Shown piece by piece: positions 41,378 to 50,596 of a DNA stretch of 64,000 nucleotides (the stretch's first letter is position 1; each line of letters opens with the position of its first letter). The position numbers and the translations under genes are program-made. The DNA comes from Oscillospiraceae bacterium (lineage in GTDB: Bacteria; Bacillota; Clostridia; Oscillospirales; Ruminococcaceae). Below the pieces are notes generated by a model. It worked only from the letters and a program-made list of their open reading frames with translations. It ran no database searches and was not told the DNA's origin. The stretch covers positions 434,001 to 498,000 of the forward strand of contig JAJQBX010000032.1 of the NCBI GenBank assembly GCA_021203065.1. The letters are read 5' to 3'.

Positions 41378-42537
41378 CAGAGCTTGACGAGCTTGGCACG
41401 CATGATGAGGCAGTCGTGAGCTTCAACATCGGCAGTGAATCTCTCGGCAAAAGTTCCTATGGTTTCATGCTTCCAGCAGTCGTACATCTCGAAGCCATAG
41501 CCGGCAGAAGACGGAAGTCCCATATCCCAGAACGGGAAAGAAGCACGAGATCCGAACTTGTCGCCGAAGTTGAAAAGTCCGATTGCATAATCGCCGTTTT
41601 CAAGTGGCTTTATGAGAATCTTAACCTGACCGTTGTCCCATCCGGAGGAATCGAGAACGTAAGCTCCCCTGCCCTCTGGATCCTGATTTATTGCGATGAC
41701 GTCCTTATTCATGAGGATCTCCTTGGTTGCGTCGGTCATGCTTCTTATATCACAGCCGATCATCAGGGGTGAATTCATCATCGCCCAGAGCGAGAAGTGG
41801 GTCTTGTATTCAGTGTCGGTGCAGCCAAAGCCGCCGTCACCGATGAAGTCGTTATTTGAACCGCCGTGCATACCGACAACGAGCATGTCGATGTCATTCC
41901 AGCAGTAAACACCCTGCTGACTCTGTCTGCCAAACTGGGACTTTGCAAGGTTGACAATTGAATTCCAGCTGTCCTGAATGTCGCCGGTTGAACGGAACAT
42001 CTGCGCACCGGTTTCCTTTATCCATGAATAGACATCATCCTGACCCCAGTTGCAGGCTGAGAAGAGAATGTCTCTGCCGCAGTTTCTTAAAGCCATGCCC
42101 ATTCTCTTGTAGAGAAGCTCACCGGGGATTCCCTTTGGCTTGAAGCAATAATCGTACTTAAGGAAGTCAACTCCCCACTCAGCAAAAGTGTTAGCATCAA
42201 CAAATTCATGCTCGAATGATGCAGGATAAGCCGCACAGGTGTGGGTTCCAGAGCAGGAGTACATGCCGAATTTAAGCCCTTTGGAATGAATATAGTCGGC
42301 AAGATACTTCATTCCGTGAGGGAACTTTTCGGGGTCGGCAACAAGTCTGCCGTTTTCGTCTCTTTCCTTTTTCGACCAGCAGTCGTCAATGACTATGTAT
42401 TCATAGCCGCAGTCCTTGAGTCCGGATGCGACCATCTCGTCAGCCGCTTGCATTACAAGCTCTTCGTTTATGTTCCATGTGAAGGTGTTCCACGAGTTCC
42501 AGCCCATAGGCGGAGTACGTCCCAGATTCTTTGGCAT
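41377..42537 (-). CDS. glycoside hydrolase family 27 (alpha-galactosidase-like)
   Basis: A 386-residue enzyme without signal peptide, so it works on imported galactosides. Family marks are the opening TPPMGWNSWNTFTWNINEE, YIVIDDCWSKKERDENGRL (residue ~47), GLKFGMYSCSGTHTCAAYPAS, the nucleophile Asp in DFLKYDYCF near residue 130 and the acid/base Asp in FRSTGDIQDSW near residue 185. A short beta-sandwich C-terminal domain follows from ~290. Alpha-galactosidase is the likeliest activity; beta-L-arabinopyranosidase or alpha-N-acetylgalactosaminidase are alternatives in this family. Confidence 0.92.
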   Translation of the reverse strand: MPKNLGRTPPMGWNSWNTFTWNINEELVMQAADEMVASGLKDCGYEYIVIDDCWSKKERDENGRLVADPEKFPHGMKYLADYIHSKGLKFGMYSCSGTHTCAAYPASFEHEFVDANTFAEWGVDFLKYDYCFKPKGIPGELLYKRMGMALRNCGRDILFSACNWGQDDVYSWIKETGAQMFRSTGDIQDSWNSIVNLAKSQFGRQSQQGVYCWNDIDMLVVGMHGGSNNDFIGDGGFGCTDTEYKTHFSLWAMMNSPLMIGCDIRSMTDATKEILMNKDVIAINQDPEGRGAYVLDSSGWDNGQVKILIKPLENGDYAIGLFNFGDKFGSRASFPFWDMGLPSSAGYGFEMYDCWKHETIGTFAERFTADVEAHDCLIMRAKLVKL

Positions 42538-42649
42538 ATAATCTTCTTCCTTTCAGATGCAGGTATAAATTTATTATCCGAAGCTAACTCGTACCTGTTC
42601 GTTGGATTTTATCCCCGAAAGGGCGCATTGTCAGCCTTTTTACAATGAA

Positions 42650-42677
42650 ATTATAACTCATACTGCAGTGATTGTAA
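42650..42677 (-). promoter_or_regulatory. promoter of the GH27 gene
   Basis: Minus-strand TTACAA (42677-42672), 16-bp spacer, TATAAT (42655-42650), with a leader of about 105 bases. Confidence 0.55.
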
Positions 42678-42724
42678 ATATAAATATATGATACGGAAGC
42701 ACTTACGTCCGCACAATGTAACCG

Positions 42725-43909
42725 TCAGGAATTCCAGCCGCCCTTGAGCTTGTCGAAAAAGCCTTTTCTGGTTGCCGAATTTCTGTCCTCAAGAGAATCA
42801 TCAAATGCTTTCAGGAGATCTGCCTGCTTCTTGTTGAGGTTCTTAGGCACTTCTACCTTTACTGTTACAAACTGGTCTCCACGGCCGTTCTTGTAAAGGC
42901 GTTTGACGCCCTTGCCTCTGAGTCTGAATACCGTTCCGGTCTGAGTTCCTGCTGGAACAGTATATTTGACGTTGCCGTCTATTGTCGGAACGGTTATCTC
43001 GTCGCCAAGAACCGCCTGAAGGTATGAAATCGGAATCTCGGTGTAGATGTCGTTTCCTTCTCGCTCGAAGATCTCATCCTCGGTGACATGAACTGCAATG
43101 TTGAGGTCGCCAAAGCCGCCGCCGTTTACTCCGCAGTTGCCTGCGCCCGGGACACGAAGTGTCTGACCGTCGTCGATTCCGGCAGGAACCTCCACCTCAC
43201 GTGAAAGATTGGATCTGACTCTGCCCTGTCCTTGGCATGTGGTGCATGCTTCACGGATTATCTTTCCTCTGCCGCCACAACGTTGACATGTCTGGGTCGA
43301 CTGGAATGTTCCGAAAGCAGTGCGCTGATTTATCCTTACCGTTCCTGTGCCGTGGCAATCGGGGCAGGTATCCGGCTGTGAGCCGCCCTTGCAACCTGTG
43401 CCCTTGCAATCGGGGCAAGTATCATAACGTGAAACTCTTACATTCTTCTTAGTGCCCTTGCAGGCTTCCATGAAGCTTATCGTCATCTCGGAACGAAGAT
43501 CCTGACCACGTCTTGGAGCGTTGGCATTTGAAGCGTTCGAACGGGTTGAGCCGCCGCCAAAGAAAGCATCGAAAATGTCGCCCATGTCTGCGCTAAATCC
43601 GCCGAAGCCGCCGCCATAGCCTGTTCCACCGTAGGTTCTGTATCCACCTGCACCAGCACTCTGACCGGCACCATAGTTGGGATCTACTCCTGCAAAGCCG
43701 AACTGGTCGTACTTCTGCCTCTTGTCCTTGTCGGAAAGGACTTCGTAAGCCTCGTTGACCTCTTTGAATTTAGACTCGGCTTCCTTGTCGTCAGGATGAA
43801 GGTCGGGATGATATTTCTTTGCGAGGGTTCTGTAGGCATGCTTTAGCTCGTCATCTGTGGCTGTCTTCTGAACGCCTAATACCTCGTAATAATCTCTTTT
43901 GTCCGCCAT
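42725..43909 (-). CDS. dnaJ: chaperone DnaJ
   Basis: A 394-residue type I J-protein that stimulates DnaK ATPase and binds unfolded clients. J domain (1-70) with the HPD motif in [11 protein letters not shown]; Gly/Phe/Tyr-rich linker (75-125); four CxxCxGxG zinc repeats ([36 protein letters not shown]) between about 150 and 225; C-terminal substrate-binding domains. It follows dnaK by 77 bp and is the last gene of hrcA-grpE-dnaK-dnaJ. Confidence 0.97.
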   Translation of the reverse strand: MADKRDYYEVLGVQKTATDDELKHAYRTLAKKYHPDLHPDDKEAESKFKEVNEAYEVLSDKDKRQKYDQFGFAGVDPNYGAGQSAGAGGYRTYGGTGYGGGFGGFSADMGDIFDAFFGGGSTRSNASNANAPRRGQDLRSEMTISFMEACKGTKKNVRVSRYDTCPDCKGTGCKGGSQPDTCPDCHGTGTVRINQRTAFGTFQSTQTCQRCGGRGKIIREACTTCQGQGRVRSNLSREVEVPAGIDDGQTLRVPGAGNCGVNGGGFGDLNIAVHVTEDEIFEREGNDIYTEIPISYLQAVLGDEITVPTIDGNVKYTVPAGTQTGTVFRLRGKGVKRLYKNGRGDQFVTVKVEVPKNLNKKQADLLKAFDDSLEDRNSATRKGFFDKLKGGWNS

Positions 43910-43933
43910 AATTTACTCCCATATTGAAAGCTT

Positions 43934-43968
43934 GCCAATCCGCCGTGCCTTAAACCCGGCGGATTGGC
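43934..43968. other. strong hairpin between dnaK and dnaJ
   Basis: A perfect 12-bp stem GCCAATCCGCCG/CGGCGGATTGGC with an 11-base loop. The T-run (CTTTTTG) is on the plus-strand side, so on the coding minus strand it is not a standard terminator; it more likely stabilises or partially attenuates the mRNA between dnaK and dnaJ, or terminates antisense transcription. Confidence 0.7.
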
Positions 43969-43986
43969 TTTTTGTAACTAATATTA

Positions 43987-45819
43987 TCAGTCAGTGTCGG
44001 TGAAGTCGGCATCGACCACATTATCGTCGCCGTTGCCAGAACCGCCATTGCTGTCATCCGGATTTTGCTGCTGAGCCTGAGCGGCAGCCTGCTGATAGAC
44101 CTTTGTTGCTATCGACTGGATTGAAGCTTCGAGCTCCTTCTCCTTAGCCTTGATGAGTTCAATATCTGTGCCCTTGAGAGCATCCTCGAGTGCGGAGATC
44201 TTTGCTTCGCATTCGGACTTGTCAGAAGCATCTACCTTGTCGCCGAATTCCTCGAGGGACTTTTTGCACTGGAAGACCATCTGGTCTGCCTGATTTCTTG
44301 CGTCGACATCCTCACGCTTCTTCTTGTCCTCAGCGGCGAACTGCTCAGCTTCCTTGACAGCCTTGTTGATGTCCTCCTTGGACATGTTGGTGGAGGAAGT
44401 GATGGTGATCTTCTGCTGCTTGCCGGTGCCAAGATCCTTTGCGGATACGTTTACGATACCGTTGGCATCGATGTCGAATGTTACCTCGATCTGAGGAATT
44501 CCTCTCGGAGCGGGAGCAATTCCGTCAAGACGGAACATGCCGAGCTGCTTGTTGTCCTTGGCGAATTCTCTTTCACCTTGGAGAATGTTTATATCAACTG
44601 CGGACTGGTTGTCAGCAGCAGTAGAGAATACCTGAGACTTGGAAACAGGGATGGTGGTGTTTCTGTCGATAATCTTGGTGCAAATACCGCCCATTGTTTC
44701 AAGACCGAGTGAAAGCGGAGTTACATCCAGAAGAAGAAGTCCTTCCTTGATGTCTTCGTTAAGGATACCGCCCTGAAGTGCTGCACCCAATGCAACGCAC
44801 TCGTCCGGGTTGATTCCCTTGAACGGCTCCTTGCCGGTGATCTTTCTTACTGTATCTACGACTGCGGGAATTCTTGAAGAACCGCCGACCATAAGAACCT
44901 TATGGATTTCGTTTGTAGAAAGTCCGCTGTCGGAAAGTGCCTGCTTTACAGGTCCTACGGTTGCCTCAACGAGGTCTGCGGTGATTTCGTTGAACTTGGC
45001 TCTTGTAAGGGTGTAGTCAAGGTGCTTCGGTCCGGTTGCATCTGCAGTGATGAACGGAAGATTGATGTTTGAGGAAGCTACATTTGAAAGCTCGATCTTA
45101 GCCTTTTCAGCTGCTTCCTTGAGTCTCTGCATTGCCATCTTGTCGTTTGAAAGGTCGATGCCGTCAGACTTCTTGAATTCGCTTACGAGGAAGTCGATGA
45201 TTCTCTGGTCGAAGTCATCGCCGCCAAGGTGGTTGTTGCCGGCAGTAGCCAATACTTCGGTTACTCCCTCGCCCATCTCGATGATTGAGACATCGAACGT
45301 GCCGCCGCCGAGGTCGTAAACCATGACCTTCTGGCTCTCTTCCTTATCGATTCCGTAGGAAAGAGCAGCAGCTGTAGGCTCGTTGATGATTCTTCTTACG
45401 TTGAGACCTGCGATCTGTCCTGCGTCCTTGGTTGCCTGACGCTGGGAGTCGGTGAAGTAAGCGGGAACTGTGATTACAGCATCGGTTACCTTTTCACCGA
45501 GGTAAGCTTCGGCATCGGTCTTGAGCTTCTGGAGAATCATTGCGGAAATCTCCTGAGGAGTGTAGCTCTTGCCGCCCATATGAGCCTTGTAGTCGGAGCC
45601 CATATGACGCTTGATGGAAATAACAGTATTGTCATAGTTGACGACTGCCTGTCTCTTGGCGACCTGACCTACGAGTCTGTCGCCGTTCTTTGATACTCCG
45701 ACAACGGAAGGAGTTGTTCTTGCGCCTTCACTGTTGGGGATTACTACTGCCTCGCCGCCCTCAACGACAGCTACGCATGAATTGGTTGTGCCAAGGTCTA
45801 TACCTATGATTTTTGCCAT
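43987..45819 (-). CDS. dnaK: chaperone DnaK (Hsp70)
   Basis: A 610-residue Hsp70. The ATPase domain begins [40 protein letters not shown] near residue 135, [17 protein letters not shown] near 172 and [10 protein letters not shown] near 310 are the family signatures. The substrate domain starts after the [14 protein letters not shown] linker (~365), and the C-terminal lid ends in a Gln/Asn/Asp-rich tail. The lack of the extra loop in the ATPase domain is typical of Gram-positive DnaK. Controlled by CIRCE/HrcA with its neighbours. Confidence 0.98.
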   Translation of the reverse strand: MAKIIGIDLGTTNSCVAVVEGGEAVVIPNSEGARTTPSVVGVSKNGDRLVGQVAKRQAVVNYDNTVISIKRHMGSDYKAHMGGKSYTPQEISAMILQKLKTDAEAYLGEKVTDAVITVPAYFTDSQRQATKDAGQIAGLNVRRIINEPTAAALSYGIDKEESQKVMVYDLGGGTFDVSIIEMGEGVTEVLATAGNNHLGGDDFDQRIIDFLVSEFKKSDGIDLSNDKMAMQRLKEAAEKAKIELSNVASSNINLPFITADATGPKHLDYTLTRAKFNEITADLVEATVGPVKQALSDSGLSTNEIHKVLMVGGSSRIPAVVDTVRKITGKEPFKGINPDECVALGAALQGGILNEDIKEGLLLLDVTPLSLGLETMGGICTKIIDRNTTIPVSKSQVFSTAADNQSAVDINILQGEREFAKDNKQLGMFRLDGIAPAPRGIPQIEVTFDIDANGIVNVSAKDLGTGKQQKITITSSTNMSKEDINKAVKEAEQFAAEDKKKREDVDARNQADQMVFQCKKSLEEFGDKVDASDKSECEAKISALEDALKGTDIELIKAKEKELEASIQSIATKVYQQAAAQAQQQNPDDSNGGSGNGDDNVVDADFTDTD

Positions 45820-45875
45820 TTGAAATCTCTCCTTATTAAGTATGATAAATTTGGATTTTGCTTTTTTATTTCGGA

Positions 45876-46457
45876 CTAACAGTTTGCAACGGCGACCATT
45901 GCGGGTCTTATGACCTTATCGCCTCGCCTGTAGCCCTTCTGATAAACTTCGGCAACGACATTGTCGCCAAGGTTTTCGTCGATTATCTGGGTTACCGCAT
46001 CCTCAAGCTCCGGATTGAACTCTTCGCCCTTCGGGTCGATTATCTCAACTCCGAGCTTCCTGAAAGCTTCTGAAAGCTGGTTCTGGATCATCATGACACC
46101 CGATTTGTACTTTTCATCGGTTGTCTCTGCGTTGGCAGCTCTTTCGAAGTTGTCCGCCATCGGTAGGAATTCCTTGATTGCGGCTACCATTGCGTCGGGA
46201 TAAATATCCGCTTTTTCTTTCTGAGTGCGCTTTCTGAAATTGTCGTACTCAGCGGCAAGTCTCTGATACTTATCCTTGAGATCTGCAAGCTCTTTTATCA
46301 CTTCATCGTTTTCTTTTCTGAGAAGCTTGAGCTCGTCTTCCTCTTCGGGAACTTCCTCAGTTTCAAGAACCTCCTCATCAGCTGAGGCTTCGGTTTCTTC
46401 CGGATTATCGAAAATCTCCTCTTCGGTCTTCTCTTCCTTTATATCTTCACTGCTCAT
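45876..46457 (-). CDS. grpE: nucleotide exchange factor GrpE
   Basis: A 193-residue co-chaperone that releases ADP from DnaK. Residues 1-45 are an acidic disordered segment (Glu-rich), 45-110 a long coiled coil with [18 protein letters not shown], and 115-193 a beta-domain ending [18 protein letters not shown], the conserved GrpE signature. Its ATG overlaps the hrcA stop (ATGA). Confidence 0.96.
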   Translation of the reverse strand: MSSEDIKEEKTEEEIFDNPEETEASADEEVLETEEVPEEEDELKLLRKENDEVIKELADLKDKYQRLAAEYDNFRKRTQKEKADIYPDAMVAAIKEFLPMADNFERAANAETTDEKYKSGVMMIQNQLSEAFRKLGVEIIDPKGEEFNPELEDAVTQIIDENLGDNVVAEVYQKGYRRGDKVIRPAMVAVANC

Positions 46458-47539
46458 GTATTCACCTCATTATCTTCTGCATCTTTTTGTTCCGGGACAA
46501 CGTCGTCGCTTGGAATTACTCTAAGTTCATTCTGTGCGCCCTCTTTTGTCGAAAGAATTTCGGAAATCTTATTTGTGAAAAATTCAACGTAAGGAATTAC
46601 TTTCTTATAGTCGATTCTCATCGGACCGATGACGCCCAAGTGACCTGCAATCTCGCCGTTTTTGGTGAAATCTCCGCTTACAAGGCTTGAATTGCCGATA
46701 ACGAAGTTGTCGTCCTCCTCTGAGAAAAGCACATGGATTCCGCTGAAGCTGTCGTCAATAAGCTCTCTTAGCTCATCGCTCGTGTCGATGAAAGTCATCA
46801 GCTCATTACGGTCGACATCGGTTCTGCGGATGAGATTCTTGGCTCCTGAGATGCTTATGTCACGCTGTGCCATATCCTTTGACATATCAAATATCGCCTG
46901 CATGAGCGGTGAGAGCGTCAGAAGATAGGTTCCCATTGCAGTCTCGAGCTTTTCAAGCATTTCATCGCTGAAAACGTTTATCGGAAGACCCTCTAAGTTC
47001 TCTTTGACGAATTCTGTGAAATAGCTGAGCTGGTCATCTGTAAGGTCAAGCTGAAGCCTGCATGTACGGTTCTGAATTCTTCCGGTCGAGGAAATCATCA
47101 GAAGGACATACATCCTCTTCCCTGTCGGGATAACCTCTACTTTCGATATTATCGAAAACTTCGGGTTTTCGGTTGTTACAAATGTCGCACAGCTTGTCAG
47201 CTCCGCCAATGCATTTGAAGCCGACTTGACGAGGTTTTCTTCCGAATACTCATCTTTTGGAAGCATGCTTTCAAGCCTCTCCTGCTCCTCAGGGGAGATA
47301 GGATTTGTTTCCATCAGGTGGTCGACATAAAGACGGTAGCCGCTGTAGGTCGGGACTCTTCCGGAAGAAGTATGAGGCTGTTCAAGATAGCCCTGCTTCT
47401 CAAGCTCTGCCATTTCGTTGCGGATAGTGGCAGATGAAGCATTGACATAACGCATTATTGATTTTGACCCTACCGGCTCGCCTGTTACTATATATTCGTC
47501 AACAACGGCGGCAAGTATTCTCATTTTTCGGTCGTCCAC
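46454..47539 (-). CDS. hrcA: heat-inducible transcription repressor HrcA
   Basis: A 361-residue repressor that binds CIRCE and is kept active by GroEL. It uses a GTG start at 47539 with GAGGAAA upstream. The winged-helix N-terminus (RILAAVVDEYIVTGEPVGSK...NASSATIRNEMAELEKQGYL) is followed by HTSSGRVPTYSGYRLYVDHL and a GAF-like dimerisation domain with LGVIGPMRIDYKKVIPYVEF near the C-terminus. First gene of its operon and autoregulated by the CIRCE in its own promoter. Confidence 0.97.
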   Translation of the reverse strand: MDDRKMRILAAVVDEYIVTGEPVGSKSIMRYVNASSATIRNEMAELEKQGYLEQPHTSSGRVPTYSGYRLYVDHLMETNPISPEEQERLESMLPKDEYSEENLVKSASNALAELTSCATFVTTENPKFSIISKVEVIPTGKRMYVLLMISSTGRIQNRTCRLQLDLTDDQLSYFTEFVKENLEGLPINVFSDEMLEKLETAMGTYLLTLSPLMQAIFDMSKDMAQRDISISGAKNLIRRTDVDRNELMTFIDTSDELRELIDDSFSGIHVLFSEEDDNFVIGNSSLVSGDFTKNGEIAGHLGVIGPMRIDYKKVIPYVEFFTNKISEILSTKEGAQNELRVIPSDDVVPEQKDAEDNEVNT

Positions 47540-47590
47540 AATATTTCCTCACCTTTGAATTTTACAGTTGGCAATTTGAATTTTTAAGTG

Positions 47591-47617
47591 TTAGCACTCT
47601 TTCTTTCCGAGTGCTAA
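47591..47617. promoter_or_regulatory. CIRCE operator
   Basis: A perfect CIRCE inverted repeat, TTAGCACTC, nine bases, GAGTGCTAA, located at the transcription start region of hrcA-grpE-dnaK-dnaJ. HrcA binding here represses the operon in the absence of heat stress. Confidence 0.97.
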
Positions 47618-47621
47618 TTAT

Positions 47622-47649
47622 AGTATACCCCTTTTTTCCGGAAAGTCAA
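47622..47649 (-). promoter_or_regulatory. promoter of the hrcA-grpE-dnaK-dnaJ operon
   Basis: Minus-strand TTGACT (47649-47644), 16-bp spacer, TATACT (47627-47622), directly upstream of CIRCE. Confidence 0.75.
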
Positions 47650-47747
47650 GAGGTTTTTAAAAATTTTTTTGAAATCTTCCGAGTGTGACAGATTTCGCAG
47701 CTTTGCCGCCTTAAAATTATGCAAAAAGAACAAAAAGGAGATCTCAA

Positions 47748-48086
47748 ATGCCTGTATATATGGAATCTGACAGCGAGAATGTTCTCACTGCAAGAATAAC
47801 CGGTGAAATTGACCATCACAGTGCAAAGTGGCTGAGAGCGGATATTGACACAGCAATAAACGATTCAAAGCCGATGCTTCTTAAGCTTGACTTTTCGGGA
47901 GTGACATTTATGGACAGCTCTGGCGTGGGGCTCGTTATGGGAAGAAATGTGAGTATGAAAGAAATAGGCGGAAGAGTTGAACTGATAAACATGCCGCCAT
48001 TTATTGAAAAGGTTATGGCAATAGCAGGAATGGACAAGCTCACGGGGACTGACTTCTCAAAAGGAGGGACGAAGAATGGCAGGTAA
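47748..48086 (+). CDS. spoIIAA: anti-sigma F factor antagonist
   Basis: A 112-residue STAS-domain protein. Dephosphorylated SpoIIAA binds SpoIIAB and frees sigma F in the forespore. The site phosphorylated by SpoIIAB lies in FMDSSGVGLVMGR (Ser57/Ser58), and ARITGEIDHHSAKWLR is the usual N-terminal strand-helix. AAAAGGAG precedes the ATG. It overlaps spoIIAB by 11 bases. In Bacillus the operon is driven by sigma H; a weak sigma-H-like AGAGGTTTT...GAAAT pair occurs at about 47649-47675, but I would not rely on it. Confidence 0.93.
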   Translation: MPVYMESDSENVLTARITGEIDHHSAKWLRADIDTAINDSKPMLLKLDFSGVTFMDSSGVGLVMGRNVSMKEIGGRVELINMPPFIEKVMAIAGMDKLTGTDFSKGGTKNGR

Positions 48087-48522
48087 GACCAAACCGACAA
48101 ACGAAATGAAGCTTATATTCCCTGCCCTTTCGGCAAACGAGAGCTTTGCAAGGGCGGCTGTCAGCAGCTTTATCGGGCTGCTTGATCCGAAGATGGACGA
48201 GCTTATCGACATCAAGACGGCTGTAAGCGAAGCGGTCACCAACTGCATTGTTCACGCATACAGGGATTCTTCGGGAGAAATCGAGATCTCAGCCAAGGTT
48301 TATCCTGACAGAACAGTGTACATAAAAATAAAAGACCGTGGCTGTGGGATTGTTGATATAGGTCAGGCAATGGAGCCTCTTTATACCACCCATCCGGAAG
48401 AGGAACGCTCCGGTCTCGGATTCTCCGTTATGGAGAGCTTTTGCGACGACGTTAAGGTGACAAGTAAACCCGGCTCGGGCACAACTGTAACGCTTCGCAA
48501 AAAGCTCGGGCTTAAGCTTTAG
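48076..48522 (+). CDS. spoIIAB: anti-sigma F factor (serine kinase)
   Basis: A 148-residue GHKL-type kinase that holds sigma F inactive and phosphorylates SpoIIAA. The N box is KTAVSEAVTNCIVHAY (residue ~52), the G1 box IKDRGCGIVDI (~95) and the G2 region ERSGLGFSVMESFCDDV (~115). Length and order are as in Bacillus SpoIIAB. The ATG lies within the last codons of spoIIAA; the stop is 6 bp before the apparent sigF ribosome site and ATG. Confidence 0.95.
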   Translation: MAGKTKPTNEMKLIFPALSANESFARAAVSSFIGLLDPKMDELIDIKTAVSEAVTNCIVHAYRDSSGEIEISAKVYPDRTVYIKIKDRGCGIVDIGQAMEPLYTTHPEEERSGLGFSVMESFCDDVKVTSKPGSGTTVTLRKKLGLKL

Positions 48523-48528
48523 GATATT

Positions 48529-48558
48529 ATGAGCATTCAGACATTCGCAAAAAAATGA
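48529..48558 (+). other. probable true 5' end of sigF, separated by an A7 frameshift
   Basis: ATG at 48529 (AGGA upstream, right after spoIIAB) reads MSIQTFAKK and hits TGA at once. After the seven-A run at 48549-48555, the +1 frame continues NEAFPDIAEEEVSVEENLGL into the sigF reading frame with no stop. Removing one A would give an uninterrupted sigma-F N-terminus of the expected length. Confidence 0.65.
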
Positions 48559-48604
48559 GGCTTTCCCCGATATAGCAGAAGAGGAAGTTTCTGTTGAGGA
48601 AAAC

Positions 48605-49222
48605 TTGGGACTTGTCCGGCTCTGCGCCAGTAGATTCAAAGGAAAAGGAATTGAATACGAGGAGCTCTACAGTGCCGGATGTGTAGGACTGGTCAAGGCT
48701 GTCAGATCATTTGACAGAAATCGTGGAGTCCGCTTTTCTACCTATGCTGTCCCGGTTATACTGGGAGAGATAAGGCGGCTTTTCAGAGACGGAGGCAGTC
48801 TGAAAGTCTCACGGTCTGTAAAAGAGCGGTCACTTGCAGTTTCAAGAGCGTCCGCAGGGTTTGAGCTCAGCAGCGGCAGAGAACCGACAATAAGCGAGCT
48901 GTCTGAATTAACCGGCTTTTCGCAGGAGGAAGTTATAGAGGCTTTGAGCGTCAGCCAACCTACGGTAAGTCTTACTCCCGCGGATGACGGTGAACCACAG
49001 CTTGATTTACCGGTTGAGTCCCCGGAAGCTAAAATCACCAATTCGCTTGCATTAAGGCAGGCGTTGAATGAGCTCGGTGACAGAGACAAGGCATTGATAT
49101 ACTGCAGGTTTTCACTCGATCTCACGCAGCAAGCTACTGCGGACAGATTGGGTATGACACAGGTTCAGGTGTCACGAAGAGAGAAAAAGCTGCTTCTATG
49201 GCTAAGAGAGAAGCTATACTAA
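48605..49222 (+). CDS. sigF: RNA polymerase sporulation sigma factor F
   Basis: The forespore sigma factor. The open frame from TTG 48605 gives 205 residues with region 2 (YSAGCVGLVKAVRSFDRNRGVRF, STYAVPVILGEIRRLFRD), region 3 (EPTISELSELTGFSQEEVIEAL) and region 4 (LGDRDKALIYCRF...MTQVQVSRREKKLL). The TTG has GAGGA five bases upstream, but family members start some 20 residues earlier with EENxGLV inside the protein. Those residues are encoded in frame back to 48533, with no start codon; the natural ATG at 48529 is in another frame because of an A7 run. Read as either a 1-base indel (assembly or real) or a recoding/slippage site. The third gene of the spoIIA operon. Confidence 0.88.
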   Translation: MGLVRLCASRFKGKGIEYEELYSAGCVGLVKAVRSFDRNRGVRFSTYAVPVILGEIRRLFRDGGSLKVSRSVKERSLAVSRASAGFELSSGREPTISELSELTGFSQEEVIEALSVSQPTVSLTPADDGEPQLDLPVESPEAKITNSLALRQALNELGDRDKALIYCRFSLDLTQQATADRLGMTQVQVSRREKKLLLWLREKLY

Positions 49223-49250
49223 AAAGTCCCACCACGAAGATGGGACTTTT
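49222..49250. terminator. bidirectional terminator between sigF and the CPBP gene
   Basis: Stem AAAAGTCCCA/TGGGACTTTT with a nine-base loop, T-rich on both strands; it can end the convergent transcripts on both sides. Confidence 0.85.
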
Positions 49251-49256
49251 ACTGTT

Positions 49257-50570
49257 CTATTCAAGATACTCGACTTTGATTGTCGTCGTGTAATCCCGTT
49301 CACCCTCAGCTAATTCTCCGACTTCGGAGTAGTCATAGTTTACAGAAACCGTATAGGTTTCGCCTTCTTCAAGTGCGATATTTCTTGTGGCACTGGTTCT
49401 GCCCTCGAAAGTTTCGCTGTAGACGGTATTGCCGCTTGAATCGGTGACGACAACCGTCATCGAAGCGGAATTGGTTGACGGGAGGTTCGATATCGTGAAT
49501 GTGTATTCGGCGGTATGAAGGGTTGTGAAGACCATTGCGTCTGTTCCGAAATACTCCTCCCCGTCCCATTCGCCACTGTATTCATACGATATGGAATTGG
49601 AATAGTCGGAAGCGTACACTGCAGCACCATAGAGTCCGAAAAGAATCACAACAGCCAGAACCGCCGCTATAACACAGCTTCTTATTGACTTTCCGGACGA
49701 TTTGAGATTCTCCTCAGGCATCACTATGCCGACTGAGGTGTCCTCTACTCCGCTGAAACGGTGAAGAACGATTATCTCACGCATTTTAGACGGTCTCAGA
49801 AGAACTATGGTGACAATGATATATGGAAGCGCAGATATGCACTGGTAGGGCTCATAGCTGCTTATCGTTGACGAGAGCGAGCCGCCAGCCATGACTCCGG
49901 AGTAAAACGCTCCGCAGAAGTCAACAAATGCGTGCACTAAAATCAGAACCCAGATGTTGCGGCAACGGTAGTATATAGCTGTAAGTGCCATTCCCATTGC
50001 GCATGCAGATACAACCTGAACCAGTACTCCCACAGTATCGGATGACAAGAGGTTTGAAAGGTGCATGAGCCCGAAAACCATTCCAGAGCAGATTGTTGCG
50101 CACCAGACGCCTGCAGGGTCGTTGCCATACTTGTCGATAAACAGGTTGGCAACTACTCCACGGAAGAATGATTCCTCGGCAAGCCCTATAAGAAGCACCG
50201 TCAGGACGAACACAACTATCTGCCATGCAGGATTGAGCTGGGGGTTCTCCGTCATCAATATGTCTATAACATAGACGACAAGCGAATAGAGTGCGATTAC
50301 TATGAAGTAACCGGCACAGAGGAATCCCTTTCCGAGACCCTTTCCACGCTCGTTCCAGATCCAGCCATAGCCCATCAGGGCGACGAAGCCGATACCTATC
50401 AGCGATGTGAAGCACTCGACCGTTCCCTGATAGACATAATCGCCGTTTGTAAGGAAGAAGCTCGGTCCGAAGTAGGACAGAATTATCGCCGGCAGCCAGA
50501 GTGCAATCATGAACAACACTATCGTGACTATGCTGAACAGCATCGGATGCTTACTTGCGGTTGTTCTCAT
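49257..50570 (-). CDS. CPBP-family intramembrane protease with C-terminal extracytoplasmic domain
   Basis: A 437-residue protein. Residues 1-265 hold about eight membrane helices with the CPBP (Abi/CAAX protease 2) motifs: EESFFRGVV (Glu-Glu-x3-Arg, residue ~132), FGLMHLSNLL (~167) and HAFVDFCGAFY (~215). A linker and a further helix (VIAAVLAVVILFGLYGAAVYA, ~300) lead to an exposed beta-rich domain of about 110 residues (STNSASMTVVVTDSSGNTVY). CPBP proteases cleave within membranes or act in bacteriocin self-protection; the attached sandwich is unusual and could bind a ligand or substrate. Confidence 0.87.
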   Translation of the reverse strand: MRTTASKHPMLFSIVTIVLFMIALWLPAIILSYFGPSFFLTNGDYVYQGTVECFTSLIGIGFVALMGYGWIWNERGKGLGKGFLCAGYFIVIALYSLVVYVIDILMTENPQLNPAWQIVVFVLTVLLIGLAEESFFRGVVANLFIDKYGNDPAGVWCATICSGMVFGLMHLSNLLSSDTVGVLVQVVSACAMGMALTAIYYRCRNIWVLILVHAFVDFCGAFYSGVMAGGSLSSTISSYEPYQCISALPYIIVTIVLLRPSKMREIIVLHRFSGVEDTSVGIVMPEENLKSSGKSIRSCVIAAVLAVVILFGLYGAAVYASDYSNSISYEYSGEWDGEEYFGTDAMVFTTLHTAEYTFTISNLPSTNSASMTVVVTDSSGNTVYSETFEGRTSATRNIALEEGETYTVSVNYDYSEVGELAEGERDYTTTIKVEYLE

Positions 50571-50596
50571 TTTATTTCTCCTTTTTCACGGTCTTT

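Noticed and set aside
49257..50570. Abi/CPBP protein as part of a phage-defence system
   Set aside because: It stands alone between sigF and valS with no toxin, restriction or other defence gene nearby; the name Abi for this family is historical and not evidence of defence.
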